DNA from: an uncultured Candidatus Poseidoniales archaeon
GTDB lineage: Archaea > Thermoplasmatota > Poseidoniia > Poseidoniales > Poseidoniaceae
Length of the DNA stretch: 64,000 bases
Direction of reading: 5' to 3'
NCBI GenBank assembly: GCA_905181785.1
Contig: CAJIZC010000014.1
Span: 37,967-101,966, forward strand
This document shows, piece by piece, positions 27,566 through 37,653 of the stretch (within the stretch, counting starts at the first letter, position 1; the number at the start of each line of letters is the position of its first letter). The notes beneath the pieces were generated by a model. The model ran no database searches. It was given only the letters and a program-made list of their open reading frames with translations, and was not told where the DNA came from. Both the position numbers and the translations under genes were made by a program.

Positions 27566-29197
27566 ATGAAGTACGTTGTTGTTAGCGGGGGCGTCCTGTC
27601 CGGATTGGGCAAAGGAGTTACGGCAAGCAGCATCGGCGTTTTGCTGAAAAGCGCTGGACTGAGAGTCACCTCGATTAAAATCGACCCGTATCTTAACAGC
27701 GATGCTGGAACCATGTCGCCGTTTGAACACGGCGAAGTTTTCGTTTTGGACGACGGCGGCGAAGTGGATTTGGACCTCGGCAACTACGAGCGTTTCCTCG
27801 ACATCAATTTGGGCAAGGACAACAACCTCACCACGGGCAAAATTTACTCCAAGGTGATCGAGGCTGAACGGCGAGGCGATTACCTTGGCAAAACCGTCCA
27901 AGTGATCCCACATGTGACCGATGCAGTCCAAGAGTGGATTGAGGACGTCGCCCACCAACCAGCAGATGGCAGCGGTGAAATCCCAGATGCATGCATCATC
28001 GAACTTGGTGGCACGGTTGGTGACATCGAATCGTCCCCCTACATCGAAGCGCTGAGGCAATTCCAGTTTCGCGTCGGAAGGGAGAACGTAACTTTTGTTC
28101 ATGTCTCTCTTGTTCCTGTGATGGGACCGGTTGGTGAACAAAAAACCAAACCAACACAACACACCGTGAAAGAGTTGCGCGGACTAGGGATTACGCCCGA
28201 TATCCTTGTTTGCCGCTCAACCGCTCCTTTGACCAAAGAGACCAGAGAAAAGTTGGCAGCTTTCTGTCATGTCTCACCTCAGGCCGTCATGTCGACACAC
28301 GATGTGCCAAACATCTACCACGTGCCGCTCATGTTGCAAGAACAAGGCTTGTGCGACATTCTAGGCGTCGACTGCCATTCAACGAACCTTCTCAAAGACT
28401 GGAAGGTCATGGCCCACCACCTTGACACGCTCACTGAAGAAATCCACATCGCAATGGTCGGGAAGTACACCAACCTGTCCGACGCTTACCTTTCGGTGAT
28501 CAAAAGTCTTCAACACGCTGCTATGGCCGTTGACCGAAAACTCATCATCGATTGGATCGAAGCGAGTCATCTTGAAACCGATTGGGCTGATGAAGCCGAG
28601 AAATCCACAGCCTGGGAACTGCTCAAACAAGCTCAAGGGGTTCTCGTTCCCGGTGGCTTTGGAGACCGAGGCGTCGAAGGAAAAATTCTGGCCGCTCATT
28701 ACGCTCGAACCAGCAACACCCCGTACCTCGGGATTTGCCTTGGCCTTCAAGTTGCAACCATCGAGTTCTGCCGAAATGTGCTCGGTCTTGAGGGCGCTAA
28801 TTCCACAGAGTTCGACGAGAATGCCCCAACAGCGGCTGTGATTTTTATGCCGGAGATTTCCAAAACACACCTCGGCGGCACCATGCGCCTTGGCGCGAGG
28901 CCCACCCTTTGGCAAGTGGAGGATTGCGCCATCAAGCGGTTGTACGGTGAAGGTGATGCTGTCGATGAACGTCACCGTCACCGCTACGAGGTCAACCCTG
29001 ATTTGATCGAACGCATCGAAGCAGCAGGGCTCATCTATGTTGGGAAAGACGAGACAGGGCAACGTTGCGAAATCTTTGAACTGGAAGGCCACCCGTACTA
29101 TGTCGGCGTTCAGTATCATCCTGAATTCAAGAGTCGGCCAGGGCGTCCAAGCCCACCGTTCCTTGGTTTGCTCGAGGCGTCCGTTCTCAACACCTGA
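27566..29197 (+). CDS. pyrG: CTP synthase
   Basis: 543 residues from the ATG at 27566; an ATG two codons earlier is an alternative. Makes CTP from UTP, ATP and glutamine. The synthase half starts '[17 protein letters not shown]' and has '[18 protein letters not shown]'. The class I amidotransferase half has the nucleophile Cys in '[11 protein letters not shown]' and the His/Glu pair in '[10 protein letters not shown]'. It is complete and ordinary. It is transcribed divergently from tdh, with about 130 bases between the two starts, and ends 6 bases from the converging sirtuin gene. Confidence 0.96.
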   Translation: MKYVVVSGGVLSGLGKGVTASSIGVLLKSAGLRVTSIKIDPYLNSDAGTMSPFEHGEVFVLDDGGEVDLDLGNYERFLDINLGKDNNLTTGKIYSKVIEAERRGDYLGKTVQVIPHVTDAVQEWIEDVAHQPADGSGEIPDACIIELGGTVGDIESSPYIEALRQFQFRVGRENVTFVHVSLVPVMGPVGEQKTKPTQHTVKELRGLGITPDILVCRSTAPLTKETREKLAAFCHVSPQAVMSTHDVPNIYHVPLMLQEQGLCDILGVDCHSTNLLKDWKVMAHHLDTLTEEIHIAMVGKYTNLSDAYLSVIKSLQHAAMAVDRKLIIDWIEASHLETDWADEAEKSTAWELLKQAQGVLVPGGFGDRGVEGKILAAHYARTSNTPYLGICLGLQVATIEFCRNVLGLEGANSTEFDENAPTAAVIFMPEISKTHLGGTMRLGARPTLWQVEDCAIKRLYGEGDAVDERHRHRYEVNPDLIERIEAAGLIYVGKDETGQRCEIFELEGHPYYVGVQYHPEFKSRPGRPSPPFLGLLEASVLNT

Positions 29198-29203
29198 GCA
29201 AGG

Positions 29204-29917
29204 TTAGCTGCGGTTGGAAGTCCATTCTTCAACCAACCTTGGCAACAATTCACCTGCTTTGCCAATGTGGATTTCTTTGAACGCATCAGCGTTGATTGGA
29301 TGTTCTAGATTGACGAGTACGGTGTGGGCGCCGTTTTGATTTGCGGCATGAACGAGGTTTGCTGCGGGATAGACATGGCCTGAACTGCCAACAACGATGA
29401 ACAGGTCACAGGATTCCACAGCGTTGTAAATCTCGCTCATTTGCATGGGCACTTCGCCAAACCAGACAATGTCGGGTCGGAGCCGAGAAGGCAGTTCACA
29501 GCAGGTGCAGAACAGAAAATCATCTGCCAAATCTTGTGTTTGCATGCGAACCTCATTTCGCCCACTGGCCTCACAACGTAAGGTTCTCAATTCACCATGC
29601 ATATGGATCACTTCGGTGCTTCCACCTCGTTCATGTAAGTCATCGACGTTTTGGGTCACAAGGGTTACGTGTTCGAACTTTGATTGGAGGTTGGCAAGCG
29701 CCACATGGGCGCCGTTTGGCTCAACTTCCAACAGTTGTCGTCTGCGGGCTTGGTAAAAGCGCCAGACGACTCCAGCATCCCTAAGCCATGCCCGTGGCGT
29801 TGCAACGTCCTCAACAGCGTGCTCCTCCCACAGTCCGTTGTTGTCACGGAATGTACGGACACCTGATTCTGCAGAAATGCCCGCTCCCGTCAGCACAACG
29901 ATTCGTTTTTCGGTCAC
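29204..29917 (-). CDS. cobB: CobB/SIRT5-type NAD-dependent protein deacylase
   Basis: 237 residues. Sirtuin motifs: 'VLTGAGISAESGVRTFRD', 'TQNVDDLHERGG', catalytic His in 'VIHMHGEL', 'RPDIVWFGE' and 'VVGSSGHVYPAANL'. The Tyr-x-x-Arg in 'FYQARRRQ' is the class III signature that binds succinyl or malonyl groups, so desuccinylase activity is likely as well as deacetylase. The zinc segment is incomplete ('LRCEASG' then 'FCTCC'), as in E. coli CobB. The start is a GTG giving 'MTEKRIVVLTGAG'. It lies 33 bases downstream of an ATP-NAD-kinase-like gene on the same strand. Confidence 0.9.
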   Translation of the reverse strand: MTEKRIVVLTGAGISAESGVRTFRDNNGLWEEHAVEDVATPRAWLRDAGVVWRFYQARRRQLLEVEPNGAHVALANLQSKFEHVTLVTQNVDDLHERGGSTEVIHMHGELRTLRCEASGRNEVRMQTQDLADDFLFCTCCELPSRLRPDIVWFGEVPMQMSEIYNAVESCDLFIVVGSSGHVYPAANLVHAANQNGAHTVLVNLEHPINADAFKEIHIGKAGELLPRLVEEWTSNRS

Positions 29918-29950
29918 AGCCCTATCTTGGCTTCAGCCTATTTCAAGGTG

Positions 29951-31147
29951 TTAGGCCTCAGCAATTCTCAGCAATCGCGTTGTTCTGAAACCTTGTAGGA
30001 TTTTGATGAACCGCTTGGCGTGGAAAAGTTCGTCCAATAGGCCCTCACCGGTGTCGATTCGTACTGCATTTAATCCGATGAGTTTGGCAGGTGTGGCAAC
30101 GCCTAAGATGCTGTCAAAACCAATGGTTCGCAGCACGGCTGGGGAGAGTTGCAAGTTTCCTCTTCCAATCAAAAATCCTTGCCCACCCATGGGTGAAAGC
30201 AGCAATAACCTCGGCCGTTCTTTGCCGTGTTCATCCACATGCTCTGACAAAATTTCCAACAACTGCTGTTCGTTTAAATCGGCATAAAAAGGGCGATCTC
30301 CATCTTCTGATGGTCCTTGAATATCGATTCCAAGAAGCGTTAATTCTAGGTCCACATGCTCGCCCATCCGTCGCAGTGTACCCCCACTGCCCCAAATGAT
30401 CATCAAATCCGGTTGGTCTTCAAGCAGGGTTTGGACGTGATGGGCCAACCCTTCAATGGTGTCAACTTCACTTGAGCGTTCGACTTGTTCCTTGGCACCT
30501 TGCATGAACCTCGGGCTTGACGGTGTCCATGCTTCACCGTACATCCTTACCTTCCAGACGCCTTCTTGATAGACGTCTTCGTCGAGATCCATAACTTCCG
30601 TGATGGCGCAGCGCAGATCGCCTAAGATGAAGGCAAGCACAACTTCTGCAGCCGCTTTTGGGGTTGTTGCAAAGCAGCCAGAATGCATTTTAACGCCCCC
30701 AGGCACCCCTACAAGCGGAATCTCTTGAGCGGCCTCACCCATGGTTTCCAGGGCTTTTACGATGTCACGCGTGGTTCCGTCGCCTCCAGCGTAAACGATC
30801 GCTTCGACTCCTTCTTCGACCAAACTGGTAACCAGTGAAAGTGTATCTGCATCAGATGTCGTTTCTGGAGTTGTACCAATCGCCTCGAATTCTAAGCGTC
30901 CGGAAGATTGAGGTGCCCATGAACCACCCATTCTTCCTTCCCATCCGACCAAGACCACTTTGGTTTCTGTCCTGTTGAGGGAGCCCGACAAGAGGGTGGA
31001 AAGTGATTGAAGACTCTGTGCCATTCGGGGGCCTGCTCGGTCTTCTGCACCTGCAGCCCTCGCCTCAGCTGCACGGCCATCGCTGCCTTTGAAACCGAGC
31101 CGACCGCCAAGGCCGGCGTCGGGATTTACCACCAAGCCGATGCGCAT
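29951..31147 (-). CDS. ATP-NAD kinase-like protein (AcoX/COG3199 type)
   Basis: 398 residues. Belongs to the NAD-kinase/diacylglycerol-kinase superfamily: N-terminal 'RIGLVVNPDAGLGGRLGFKG', the nucleotide motif 'IVYAGGDGTTRDIV', 'LVGVPGGVKMHSGCFA' and a C-terminal 'LSPMGGQGFLIGRGN'. This matches the larger, uncharacterised ATP-NAD/AcoX kinase group rather than canonical NadK. Phosphorylation of NAD or a related small molecule is a reasonable guess. Pairing with a NAD-consuming sirtuin downstream would fit NAD metabolism. It is divergent from the membrane-protein gene at 31236. Confidence 0.8.
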   Translation of the reverse strand: MRIGLVVNPDAGLGGRLGFKGSDGRAAEARAAGAEDRAGPRMAQSLQSLSTLLSGSLNRTETKVVLVGWEGRMGGSWAPQSSGRLEFEAIGTTPETTSDADTLSLVTSLVEEGVEAIVYAGGDGTTRDIVKALETMGEAAQEIPLVGVPGGVKMHSGCFATTPKAAAEVVLAFILGDLRCAITEVMDLDEDVYQEGVWKVRMYGEAWTPSSPRFMQGAKEQVERSSEVDTIEGLAHHVQTLLEDQPDLMIIWGSGGTLRRMGEHVDLELTLLGIDIQGPSEDGDRPFYADLNEQQLLEILSEHVDEHGKERPRLLLLSPMGGQGFLIGRGNLQLSPAVLRTIGFDSILGVATPAKLIGLNAVRIDTGEGLLDELFHAKRFIKILQGFRTTRLLRIAEA

Positions 31148-31235
31148 GACGCAACCACGAGGTTCTCCTTCAAGAAGGCCTGTGCGGGTTGTGGTCCATC
31201 GATGCCCTCAAAAAGCCGAATCTCGACCGTCAATC

Positions 31236-31985
31236 ATGGAGCATGTCGGGCGTCGCCGATTGGCTATCCTTTCGATGGTTGGTGCGACAAGCTTGTGGCT
31301 TTGCCTTGGTTACGGCACTTGGTTGATGAACGGATGCCGGGCTTGGCTCCCTTACATCTCAGACTTCGATTTGTACGAACCAGGAGATACCATTTTCACT
31401 GTGGGTACGTTTGTGAGTGGATTTTTGGTGTTTTGGATCGTCATGGAACTCCACGTTATGAACATGAACCACATCAGCGCTGGCAACCATGGAAACATGT
31501 GGCATGGGCTGAACCATCTGGCTGTTTTCCCGGGATTAATTGGCGCTTTTTCATGCATTCGAATTGGGACCGTACCATGGGACACTGACGGTCCGATGCA
31601 CGGGCACTACGCTATGGATATCTTCTACAACGGCGTCTATTGGTGCCTCCTCGTCACCTTGGTATCAGCACGAATTTGGTGGAACTTCCCATCGTTTAAG
31701 CGGATCCTTTGGATGCGGCTCGGGGCTGCTGTGAGCGCAGCAGTCGGGTTGTTCAAAATGATCACCACCCAAATTTCAGTTTGGGGCGACGATTTCGATT
31801 GGGACGCGTACAATGCTTCAGCTTCCGATATGCTTGCTTTTTGCACTGAAGCGCTTGAACCCGCAATCAACACCGGTGCGGCATGGGAATATGTGCTCGT
31901 TGCGGGAATATTGGGCACCATTCTTTCCTTCCTGCCAGAAGTTTCGTTTGGAACACCAGAACCACCGCCAGAAAACGAGGAATAA
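31236..31985 (+). CDS. Frag1/DRAM/Sfk1-like multi-pass membrane protein
   Basis: 249 residues from the ATG at 31236; an earlier in-frame ATG would overlap the divergent gene. About six hydrophobic helices. The pattern 'WLPYISDFDLYEPGDTIFTV' after helix 1, 'MNMNHISAG', 'WHGLNHLAVFPGLIGAF' and 'MHGHYAMDIFYNGVYW' resembles the Frag1/DRAM/Sfk1 family, whose eukaryotic members work in lipid and GPI-anchor remodelling or autophagy. Function in archaea is unknown. The C-terminus is short and acidic. The family call is tentative. Confidence 0.6.
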   Translation: MEHVGRRRLAILSMVGATSLWLCLGYGTWLMNGCRAWLPYISDFDLYEPGDTIFTVGTFVSGFLVFWIVMELHVMNMNHISAGNHGNMWHGLNHLAVFPGLIGAFSCIRIGTVPWDTDGPMHGHYAMDIFYNGVYWCLLVTLVSARIWWNFPSFKRILWMRLGAAVSAAVGLFKMITTQISVWGDDFDWDAYNASASDMLAFCTEALEPAINTGAAWEYVLVAGILGTILSFLPEVSFGTPEPPPENEE

Positions 31986-32036
31986 GCCGCCCTTTTAGCC
32001 CGAGCATTGATGTGCATGGTCTGCTTTCCATGCAAT

Positions 32037-32357
32037 ATGAGCAAGCATCACAGCAAGGTTCCTTCCCTTGAAGACGCTTTGAAAACAGGGTTTTCTGAAC
32101 TGAAGGTTGGGGAAGCCAACATAAAGAATCCAGAGAATGAAACACCACTGCCGTCACAAGAAGCAGTTCCAGCACAACAACCGATTCTGTACAATCAAAA
32201 ATTTGAGGCTGTCGAAGATCGAGCTGAATTTGTCGTAAACACACCGGTACAATCGAACCAAAGCACCCCCAAAACCCCCAAGGAATCATCAGCGGGCGTT
32301 GAGGTTGTCGATGAAGCATCGAGCTCAATTGGCGATGATTTCGACGTAGACTGGTAA
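32037..32357 (+). CDS. Small acidic protein of unknown function
   Basis: 106 residues from the ATG at 32037 ('MSKHHSKVPSLEDALKTG'). There is no membrane segment. The protein is largely low-complexity: Pro, Gln, Ser, Thr and Val in the middle, and acidic at the end ('SSSIGDDFDVDW'). It lies on the same strand between two membrane-protein genes, 51 bases after one and 22 before the next. Probably intrinsically disordered. No family recognised. Confidence 0.5.
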   Translation: MSKHHSKVPSLEDALKTGFSELKVGEANIKNPENETPLPSQEAVPAQQPILYNQKFEAVEDRAEFVVNTPVQSNQSTPKTPKESSAGVEVVDEASSSIGDDFDVDW

Positions 32358-32379
32358 GATCCATACAGGTGCTTATCAA

Positions 32380-32952
32380 TTGAGTCCACCTGCGAAAGGT
32401 ATGGAAGTCTCCCGTCGTTTCTTACGTCTCTTCATTTTCATCTTTGGCACAATGGTGCTTGTCTCATACGGTTACGGCGTCTCTCATGCCTCCGATACAG
32501 CTGCACTCTGGGGTGGAATCGCATGGTCTCAGGCGCAATTTATCGTTCCCTTCATGTTCCTTGCAGCGTTCGGTTTCCTGATGTACTGGTGGATTATTTT
32601 GTACCAAAACGAGGCCAGCGTCATCGCTGACTTGCGATGGCCATGGGGCGAATCAAACGGTCACGGTGGGGGGCGGTTGTTGTTGGCGTTTGCACTGTTG
32701 GTCATCCCAAGCGCACTGTGGCTGGAAGCTACAATTTACCACATTGACCACGATTACAGCTGGACCCCATTTTTGGTGATCGGCATCTTAATGCTGGCCT
32801 GCATTGGAAACATTTTGATGGGTTTGCTTGCCTATTCCGCCTACCGAGACGGTGTCCAAGGTGGGAGAGCCATGCTCATCGGGTCGATTTTACTCGGCAT
32901 CCAATGCATTCTTTTCGATGGAATTTATTGGAACCTCAAATTCCCTTGGTGA
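32380..32952 (+). CDS. Five-helix membrane protein of unknown function
   Basis: 190 residues if it starts at the TTG at 32380, which has AGGTG 8 bases upstream; an ATG at 32401 ('MEVSRRFLRLF') gives 183 residues but has purines only 1 base before it. About five transmembrane helices are visible, the first in 'FLRLFIFIFGTMVLVSYGYG'. Loops carry 'LRWPWGESNGHGGGR' and 'YHIDHDYSWT'. No family recognised. It precedes thrS by 101 bases. Confidence 0.6.
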   Translation: MSPPAKGMEVSRRFLRLFIFIFGTMVLVSYGYGVSHASDTAALWGGIAWSQAQFIVPFMFLAAFGFLMYWWIILYQNEASVIADLRWPWGESNGHGGGRLLLAFALLVIPSALWLEATIYHIDHDYSWTPFLVIGILMLACIGNILMGLLAYSAYRDGVQGGRAMLIGSILLGIQCILFDGIYWNLKFPW

Positions 32953-33053
32953 TGGCTGCGTCCTTCCACGCTCACGAAGCCCTTTTTGGACATGGAAAGA
33001 GTGGTGGTTTGATGAGGGAGAAGCAACCCCATAGGGGTTGAGGAGTAAGCACC

Positions 33054-35081
33054 ATGGCACTCATTCACGTCACTCTGCCCGATGGAACGGTTAACGAGTA
33101 CGCTGCAGGCATCACCTGCGCAGAGGTCATTACCGATGCACTGGGCCGCAAGCACGGGTGCCTTGCTGCACGAATTGACGGTGTTGATTGCGACTTGTCA
33201 ACCCTCATCGATTCGGATTGTAATGTCGAAGGAATCCTCACAGATTCCAACGATGGCATCCATATCTTGAGGCACAGCGCAGCCCACTTGCTGGCCCAAG
33301 CCGTGATGGCCCTCTACCCCGGTGCCAAACCAACCATTGGCCCAGCGATTGACCGTGGGTTCTACTACGACTTTGCAATGGAAGCCATCACCGAATCGGA
33401 CCTCAAGCCAATTCAAAAGAAAATGCAAGAATTGGCTCGCAAAAACTTCACAGTCGAGCGCGTCGAACTTTCAGAAGCAGAATTGCAAGACCACTTCGCA
33501 GACAACCCCTACAAGTTGGAAATCATCAACGATAAGATCGAAGACGGGGGCGGCTCCACGATTTACAAACAAGATGAATGGTACGATTTGTGCTTGGGCC
33601 CCCACGTTCCCAACACTTCGAGGTTGATGAATGTCAAATTGACCAGTGTTTCTTCCGCTTACTGGCGTGGCGATCAAGACCGTGAACAACTCGTTCGAAT
33701 TTACGGCATTGTTGAGCCTTCGAAGGAAGCCCTCAGGGCGACCTTGACGCGCCTTGAGGAAGCTAAAAAGCGAGATCACCGGAAACTTGGCAAGGACCTG
33801 CAGTTGTTTCATATCGATGAAGAAGTTGGCCAAGGCTTGATTTTGTGGACTCCTAGGGGCGCCATTATTCGCCAAGAGTTGCAGGATTTCATCTCCTTCC
33901 ACCTGCGCCGACAAGGGTACTCGCAAGTCTTCACGCCCCACGTTGGTAAACTCGATCTTTACCGCACCTCTGGCCACTTCCCATACTACCAAGACTCTCA
34001 ATACCCGCCCCTTGTGGAACGGGATTTGATGAAGAAACTGGCTGATGAAGGATGCACGTGCGGGGAACTTGCCAACCTCATGAAATCGGGTGACATCGAC
34101 GGGTACATGCTCAAACCAATGAATTGCCCTCATCACATCAAAATTTACGCCTCCCAACAACGTTCCTATCGAGACCTTCCCCTTCGGCTTGCTGAATTTG
34201 GAACCGTTTACCGCTGGGAACAATCGGGTGAAATTTCAGGTTTAACTCGCGTCCGGGGCTTTACTCAAGACGACGCCCATCTGTTTGTCACAGAAGATCA
34301 AATTGCTGGTGAAGTGCTTGGTTGCATCGAGCTTGTTCAAATCATCTTTGAGAAGTTAGGGATGACCGATTACCGCGTCCGAGTCGGGTTACGCGACTCA
34401 GATTCTGACAAGTATGTTGGTGAACCAGAGCGTTGGGATAAAGCCGAAGAAGCGTGCAGAGCAGCCGCAAAATCCCTCGGAGTCAATTGGTCAGAAGAAG
34501 AAGGTGAAGCAGCGTTTTATGGGCCTAAAATTGACTTTGTGGTCAAGGATGTTATCGGGCGAGAATGGCAACTTGGTACGGTTCAAGTGGATTACAACCT
34601 CCCTGAACGGTTTGGCTTAGAGTACAAAGGGAACGATGGGGAAATCCATCGTCCGGTGGTCATCCACCGCGCCCCGTTCGGGTCCATGGAACGGTTCTGT
34701 GGTGTCCTCATCGAACACTTTGCAGGTAAATTCCCAACATGGTTGACGCCAACTCAGGTCCACATCATTACCATCTCTGAGAAACACAAGGCGTACGCAG
34801 AGGAAGTGGCACAAGCCCTCAGATCACGTGAAATTCGGGTCGAAGTCGATGATGGCGATGATACCATCGGCAAGAAAATCCGAAACCATCGGAAATTACA
34901 ACCTGCCTACATGGTGATCGTTGGTGACGGTGAAGCAGAAGGGCGAACTGTGAGCCTTCGAGCCCGAAATGGCGATCAAATCAGTGGCATGGGACTCGAC
35001 GAATTCGTTCACGCCTTGGTGGATGAAATTAAGATGAAGGCTGCACAGCCGTCGCTTGTTGTCGTAGAACCCGAAAATTGA
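33054..35081 (+). CDS. thrS: Threonyl-tRNA synthetase, bacterial-type
   Basis: 675 residues. Domains: N-terminal TGS ('MALIHVTLPDGTVNEYAAG'), the second-additional-domain editing site with HxxxH in 'LRHSAAHLLAQAV', the class II catalytic core ('TSGHFPYYQDSQ', 'LKPMNCPHHIKIY', 'HRAPFGSMERF') and the anticodon domain ('VHIITISEKHKAYAEEVA'). The TGS plus HxxxH editing domain is the bacterial/eukaryotic type; most archaea use an unrelated D-aminoacyl-tRNA-deacylase-like N-terminus. About 25 extra residues with a CTC motif ('EGCTCGELANLMKSGDIDG') sit inside the core before 'LKPMNCP'. Likely acquired by transfer. Confidence 0.96.
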   Translation: MALIHVTLPDGTVNEYAAGITCAEVITDALGRKHGCLAARIDGVDCDLSTLIDSDCNVEGILTDSNDGIHILRHSAAHLLAQAVMALYPGAKPTIGPAIDRGFYYDFAMEAITESDLKPIQKKMQELARKNFTVERVELSEAELQDHFADNPYKLEIINDKIEDGGGSTIYKQDEWYDLCLGPHVPNTSRLMNVKLTSVSSAYWRGDQDREQLVRIYGIVEPSKEALRATLTRLEEAKKRDHRKLGKDLQLFHIDEEVGQGLILWTPRGAIIRQELQDFISFHLRRQGYSQVFTPHVGKLDLYRTSGHFPYYQDSQYPPLVERDLMKKLADEGCTCGELANLMKSGDIDGYMLKPMNCPHHIKIYASQQRSYRDLPLRLAEFGTVYRWEQSGEISGLTRVRGFTQDDAHLFVTEDQIAGEVLGCIELVQIIFEKLGMTDYRVRVGLRDSDSDKYVGEPERWDKAEEACRAAAKSLGVNWSEEEGEAAFYGPKIDFVVKDVIGREWQLGTVQVDYNLPERFGLEYKGNDGEIHRPVVIHRAPFGSMERFCGVLIEHFAGKFPTWLTPTQVHIITISEKHKAYAEEVAQALRSREIRVEVDDGDDTIGKKIRNHRKLQPAYMVIVGDGEAEGRTVSLRARNGDQISGMGLDEFVHALVDEIKMKAAQPSLVVVEPEN

Positions 35082-35094
35082 ACGAGGAATCAAC

Positions 35095-37647
35095 ATGGCA
35101 GCACCCCCTATCATCGACGGATTTCCTTCTGTTGCCATCATCCCTCTCTTGCTGGCAGGATTGACGGCATGGATGTTTTGGGCCAAAATTGTTCCCCGCC
35201 AGTTGCGTGGATTGCAAGTCGCTTTTGAAACAGGAGAATTATCCTACGAAGTCCATCAGGTGACGCACACAGTGACCGATGCTCGTGAATTGCTGCGCGC
35301 TCCAGGCATGAAGTTCGGAGTCATAACATACCTCTTCGCCCTTGTTGGGGTTTTGATCCTCTTGTTTGAGTTCGTTCTCACTCAATTTGATATTTCTTCT
35401 GGGTACCACACACCTTCGCTTTCTGTTGCCTTGATGTTCATCGCTTTGCCCGCCCTTGTGTCGAGTGCATCTTCCTTGGGAACGCAAGTTCTGAAACCAA
35501 TTCGACAAGATCGAGCCACCCTTCAAAGTTCAAGTTTGGCGCGCACTTACAATTACGTCTACCTGCTTTTGTTTTGGTTGGCCGTTGTGTGTGGTCTTTA
35601 CATGGCTTTAGGCCATGCCGGCGTATCCGATTCTAGACGGTTCAGCATTGCTTCTTTAACGCTATTTTCCCCTTCGGCGCTCGCCTACGGACGTATCCTC
35701 GGGTCATCATGGCAAGCCCTTCGCCAATCATCAAAAAAGACCGCCATTGGGGAAATTTCACCTTTCCATAATCACGCTCCAAACGCTCGACAGCAAATCT
35801 TAGCACAATTTGTTAATTTCAACCTTATCATTATGCCCTTTGTCGCGCTCAACACATTGCTTTCCCTCCTTGTGTTGTTGGTGGATTCGAACTTATTGGT
35901 TCACTCAGACCGCGTGCTCAACCTTCCAGAGTATAGGCCTCAAGAAACCTTCATGGAGGAAGGTGGTTTGCTTGGTTTCGGTTTAATCGAGCTCTTTTCT
36001 TACATTCCAATCGATGGCATTCGGGTCCCAATTGTTTCTATGGTGCTTCTGTTCCTCTTGCTCAACGTGGCCATCATCGGTTTTCTCTTTGTCTCCGAAG
36101 TTGCACACATCCTGTTCTTGAACGTGCAGGATGTATCGGGGAAGGGTGGAATTAAATTGGCAGACAGCCGCTTGCTTAGGGCTGAACGCTCCCAACAAGC
36201 AAAGGTTCTGAATTTTTGCTTCACTGGCTTCGCCGGTCAATCCATGCTTCTCTTGGCGCTTGCCATGATTACATTTTGGGATTCAAGTTTTCTTCCTCAA
36301 ACCACTCAATGCGGCACATGGGAATCGACAGTTTGCAGTGTGCTCACAAAAGAAGGACTTGAAGAATTAACGTGGATGTTGGCTTCGGGTGGTCAAATTG
36401 CCTTCCTAGGCATCTGGGTAAGTTCGCTTCGAGTCGGCTCTAAGATTGAAGACATTACCTTTGATGCTGCTGTTGGAGAAGAACGGCAACAGTTCACCGA
36501 AATGGAAGATATCATCTACCTCAAGCAGCAACCACTTACCACTTTGGTGGCTCAAGATGAATGGGTCAAAGCCCTGAAACAACTCGATACAGTCCTGCAG
36601 GGTCACGGTAAGGATCTCGACGCCGTCAGCCTCGGTCGTAAAACGGCTGCGGTTATGACGCTGTACGCTGGTTTCAGCCGATGGAACGATGCCGAAGAAA
36701 ACGCTATTTCACTGATTGCATACCAGGGGGGCAAGCAAGCAGAATTGGCCCGATTGATTCTTGCAGCCGCAAGTTTGGCACAACGAGATTTTGCAGAAGC
36801 GAGGCCTCGACTGCCACTGCTGCCTGATGATAACATCGAGACCGTCCGAATTAAATGGGCTGCTTCGTTGTTCAGCACGAAATTAAAACCACTCGATGAC
36901 CGTTTCAAGCCTCAGTTGTCTATGGACAGCATCATGCGCCGAAACATAGACCTTGTCAAGCGGTTTCAAACGGGTACAAGCAGAAGCGATCTGAAGTACG
37001 TCGACTCTCCAGCAGGGCGGCTCTTTTTGCTGGGCGATATCGCCCGAATGCGCTTGGCGAGAGAAAGCGAAGATGCTCTTGATTTGCTTGAGCGTTTCAT
37101 TAAAACGAACGAAATTGATTTATGGGTTCACGGGGAAGTCGTTCGATGCTTGTTGCACCTTGATGCAGGTCGAGTGAACACCGCAGTGGCAACAGCGGAA
37201 ACCATGCTGGCCGAACATGGCCGACATCCGCACCTGAGGGCTTTGTTTGGCCATTTGTCCCGAATGGGCTTGACTCCAGTTTGCCCAAGCGAATTAACCG
37301 AATTGGAATGGATTACAGAATCCGAGCAGAGCATCGATGAGTATTGGAGCAAAGTCCACGTCGTAGCGCCCCCTCCAGCCTTCCACAAAAAGGGGCTTAA
37401 ACAACATGCTTGGAGGGCGAATGCTTGGTTCCTCCATGGTGATTCGAATCAACTTACCATCGCCTCTAAAAAAGGGCAGAACGGATGGAAGATGTTGTCC
37501 AAGGTCGATCCCTCAACCTTCCCAGTTGGTCTTCATCTTCATCTCACTGGCATCATCGTCACGGTTGGTGGTATGCCTGTCGACCTCGGTTTCCCAGGCG
37601 GAATGGATTTCCAGTCGATCAAGGCCAAAGGGCTCATCGATCTCTAA
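35095..37647 (+). CDS. Large membrane protein with C-terminal helical-repeat region
   Basis: 850 residues. About eight hydrophobic helices occupy residues 10-460 ('SVAIIPLLLAGLTAWMFW', 'YLFALVGVLILLFEFVL', 'YVYLLLFWLAVVCGLYMA'). After about 465 the protein becomes soluble and alpha-helical, with TPR-like pairs ('EWVKALKQLDTVLQGHG', 'DALDLLERFIKTNEIDLW', 'VATAETMLAEHGRHPHL'). Co-directional with thrS, 13 bases after its stop, and converging with another large membrane/helical protein with a 6-base gap. A scaffold or envelope role is possible. No family recognised. Confidence 0.75.
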   Translation: MAAPPIIDGFPSVAIIPLLLAGLTAWMFWAKIVPRQLRGLQVAFETGELSYEVHQVTHTVTDARELLRAPGMKFGVITYLFALVGVLILLFEFVLTQFDISSGYHTPSLSVALMFIALPALVSSASSLGTQVLKPIRQDRATLQSSSLARTYNYVYLLLFWLAVVCGLYMALGHAGVSDSRRFSIASLTLFSPSALAYGRILGSSWQALRQSSKKTAIGEISPFHNHAPNARQQILAQFVNFNLIIMPFVALNTLLSLLVLLVDSNLLVHSDRVLNLPEYRPQETFMEEGGLLGFGLIELFSYIPIDGIRVPIVSMVLLFLLLNVAIIGFLFVSEVAHILFLNVQDVSGKGGIKLADSRLLRAERSQQAKVLNFCFTGFAGQSMLLLALAMITFWDSSFLPQTTQCGTWESTVCSVLTKEGLEELTWMLASGGQIAFLGIWVSSLRVGSKIEDITFDAAVGEERQQFTEMEDIIYLKQQPLTTLVAQDEWVKALKQLDTVLQGHGKDLDAVSLGRKTAAVMTLYAGFSRWNDAEENAISLIAYQGGKQAELARLILAAASLAQRDFAEARPRLPLLPDDNIETVRIKWAASLFSTKLKPLDDRFKPQLSMDSIMRRNIDLVKRFQTGTSRSDLKYVDSPAGRLFLLGDIARMRLARESEDALDLLERFIKTNEIDLWVHGEVVRCLLHLDAGRVNTAVATAETMLAEHGRHPHLRALFGHLSRMGLTPVCPSELTELEWITESEQSIDEYWSKVHVVAPPPAFHKKGLKQHAWRANAWFLHGDSNQLTIASKKGQNGWKMLSKVDPSTFPVGLHLHLTGIIVTVGGMPVDLGFPGGMDFQSIKAKGLIDL

Positions 37648-37653
37648 GACGCA

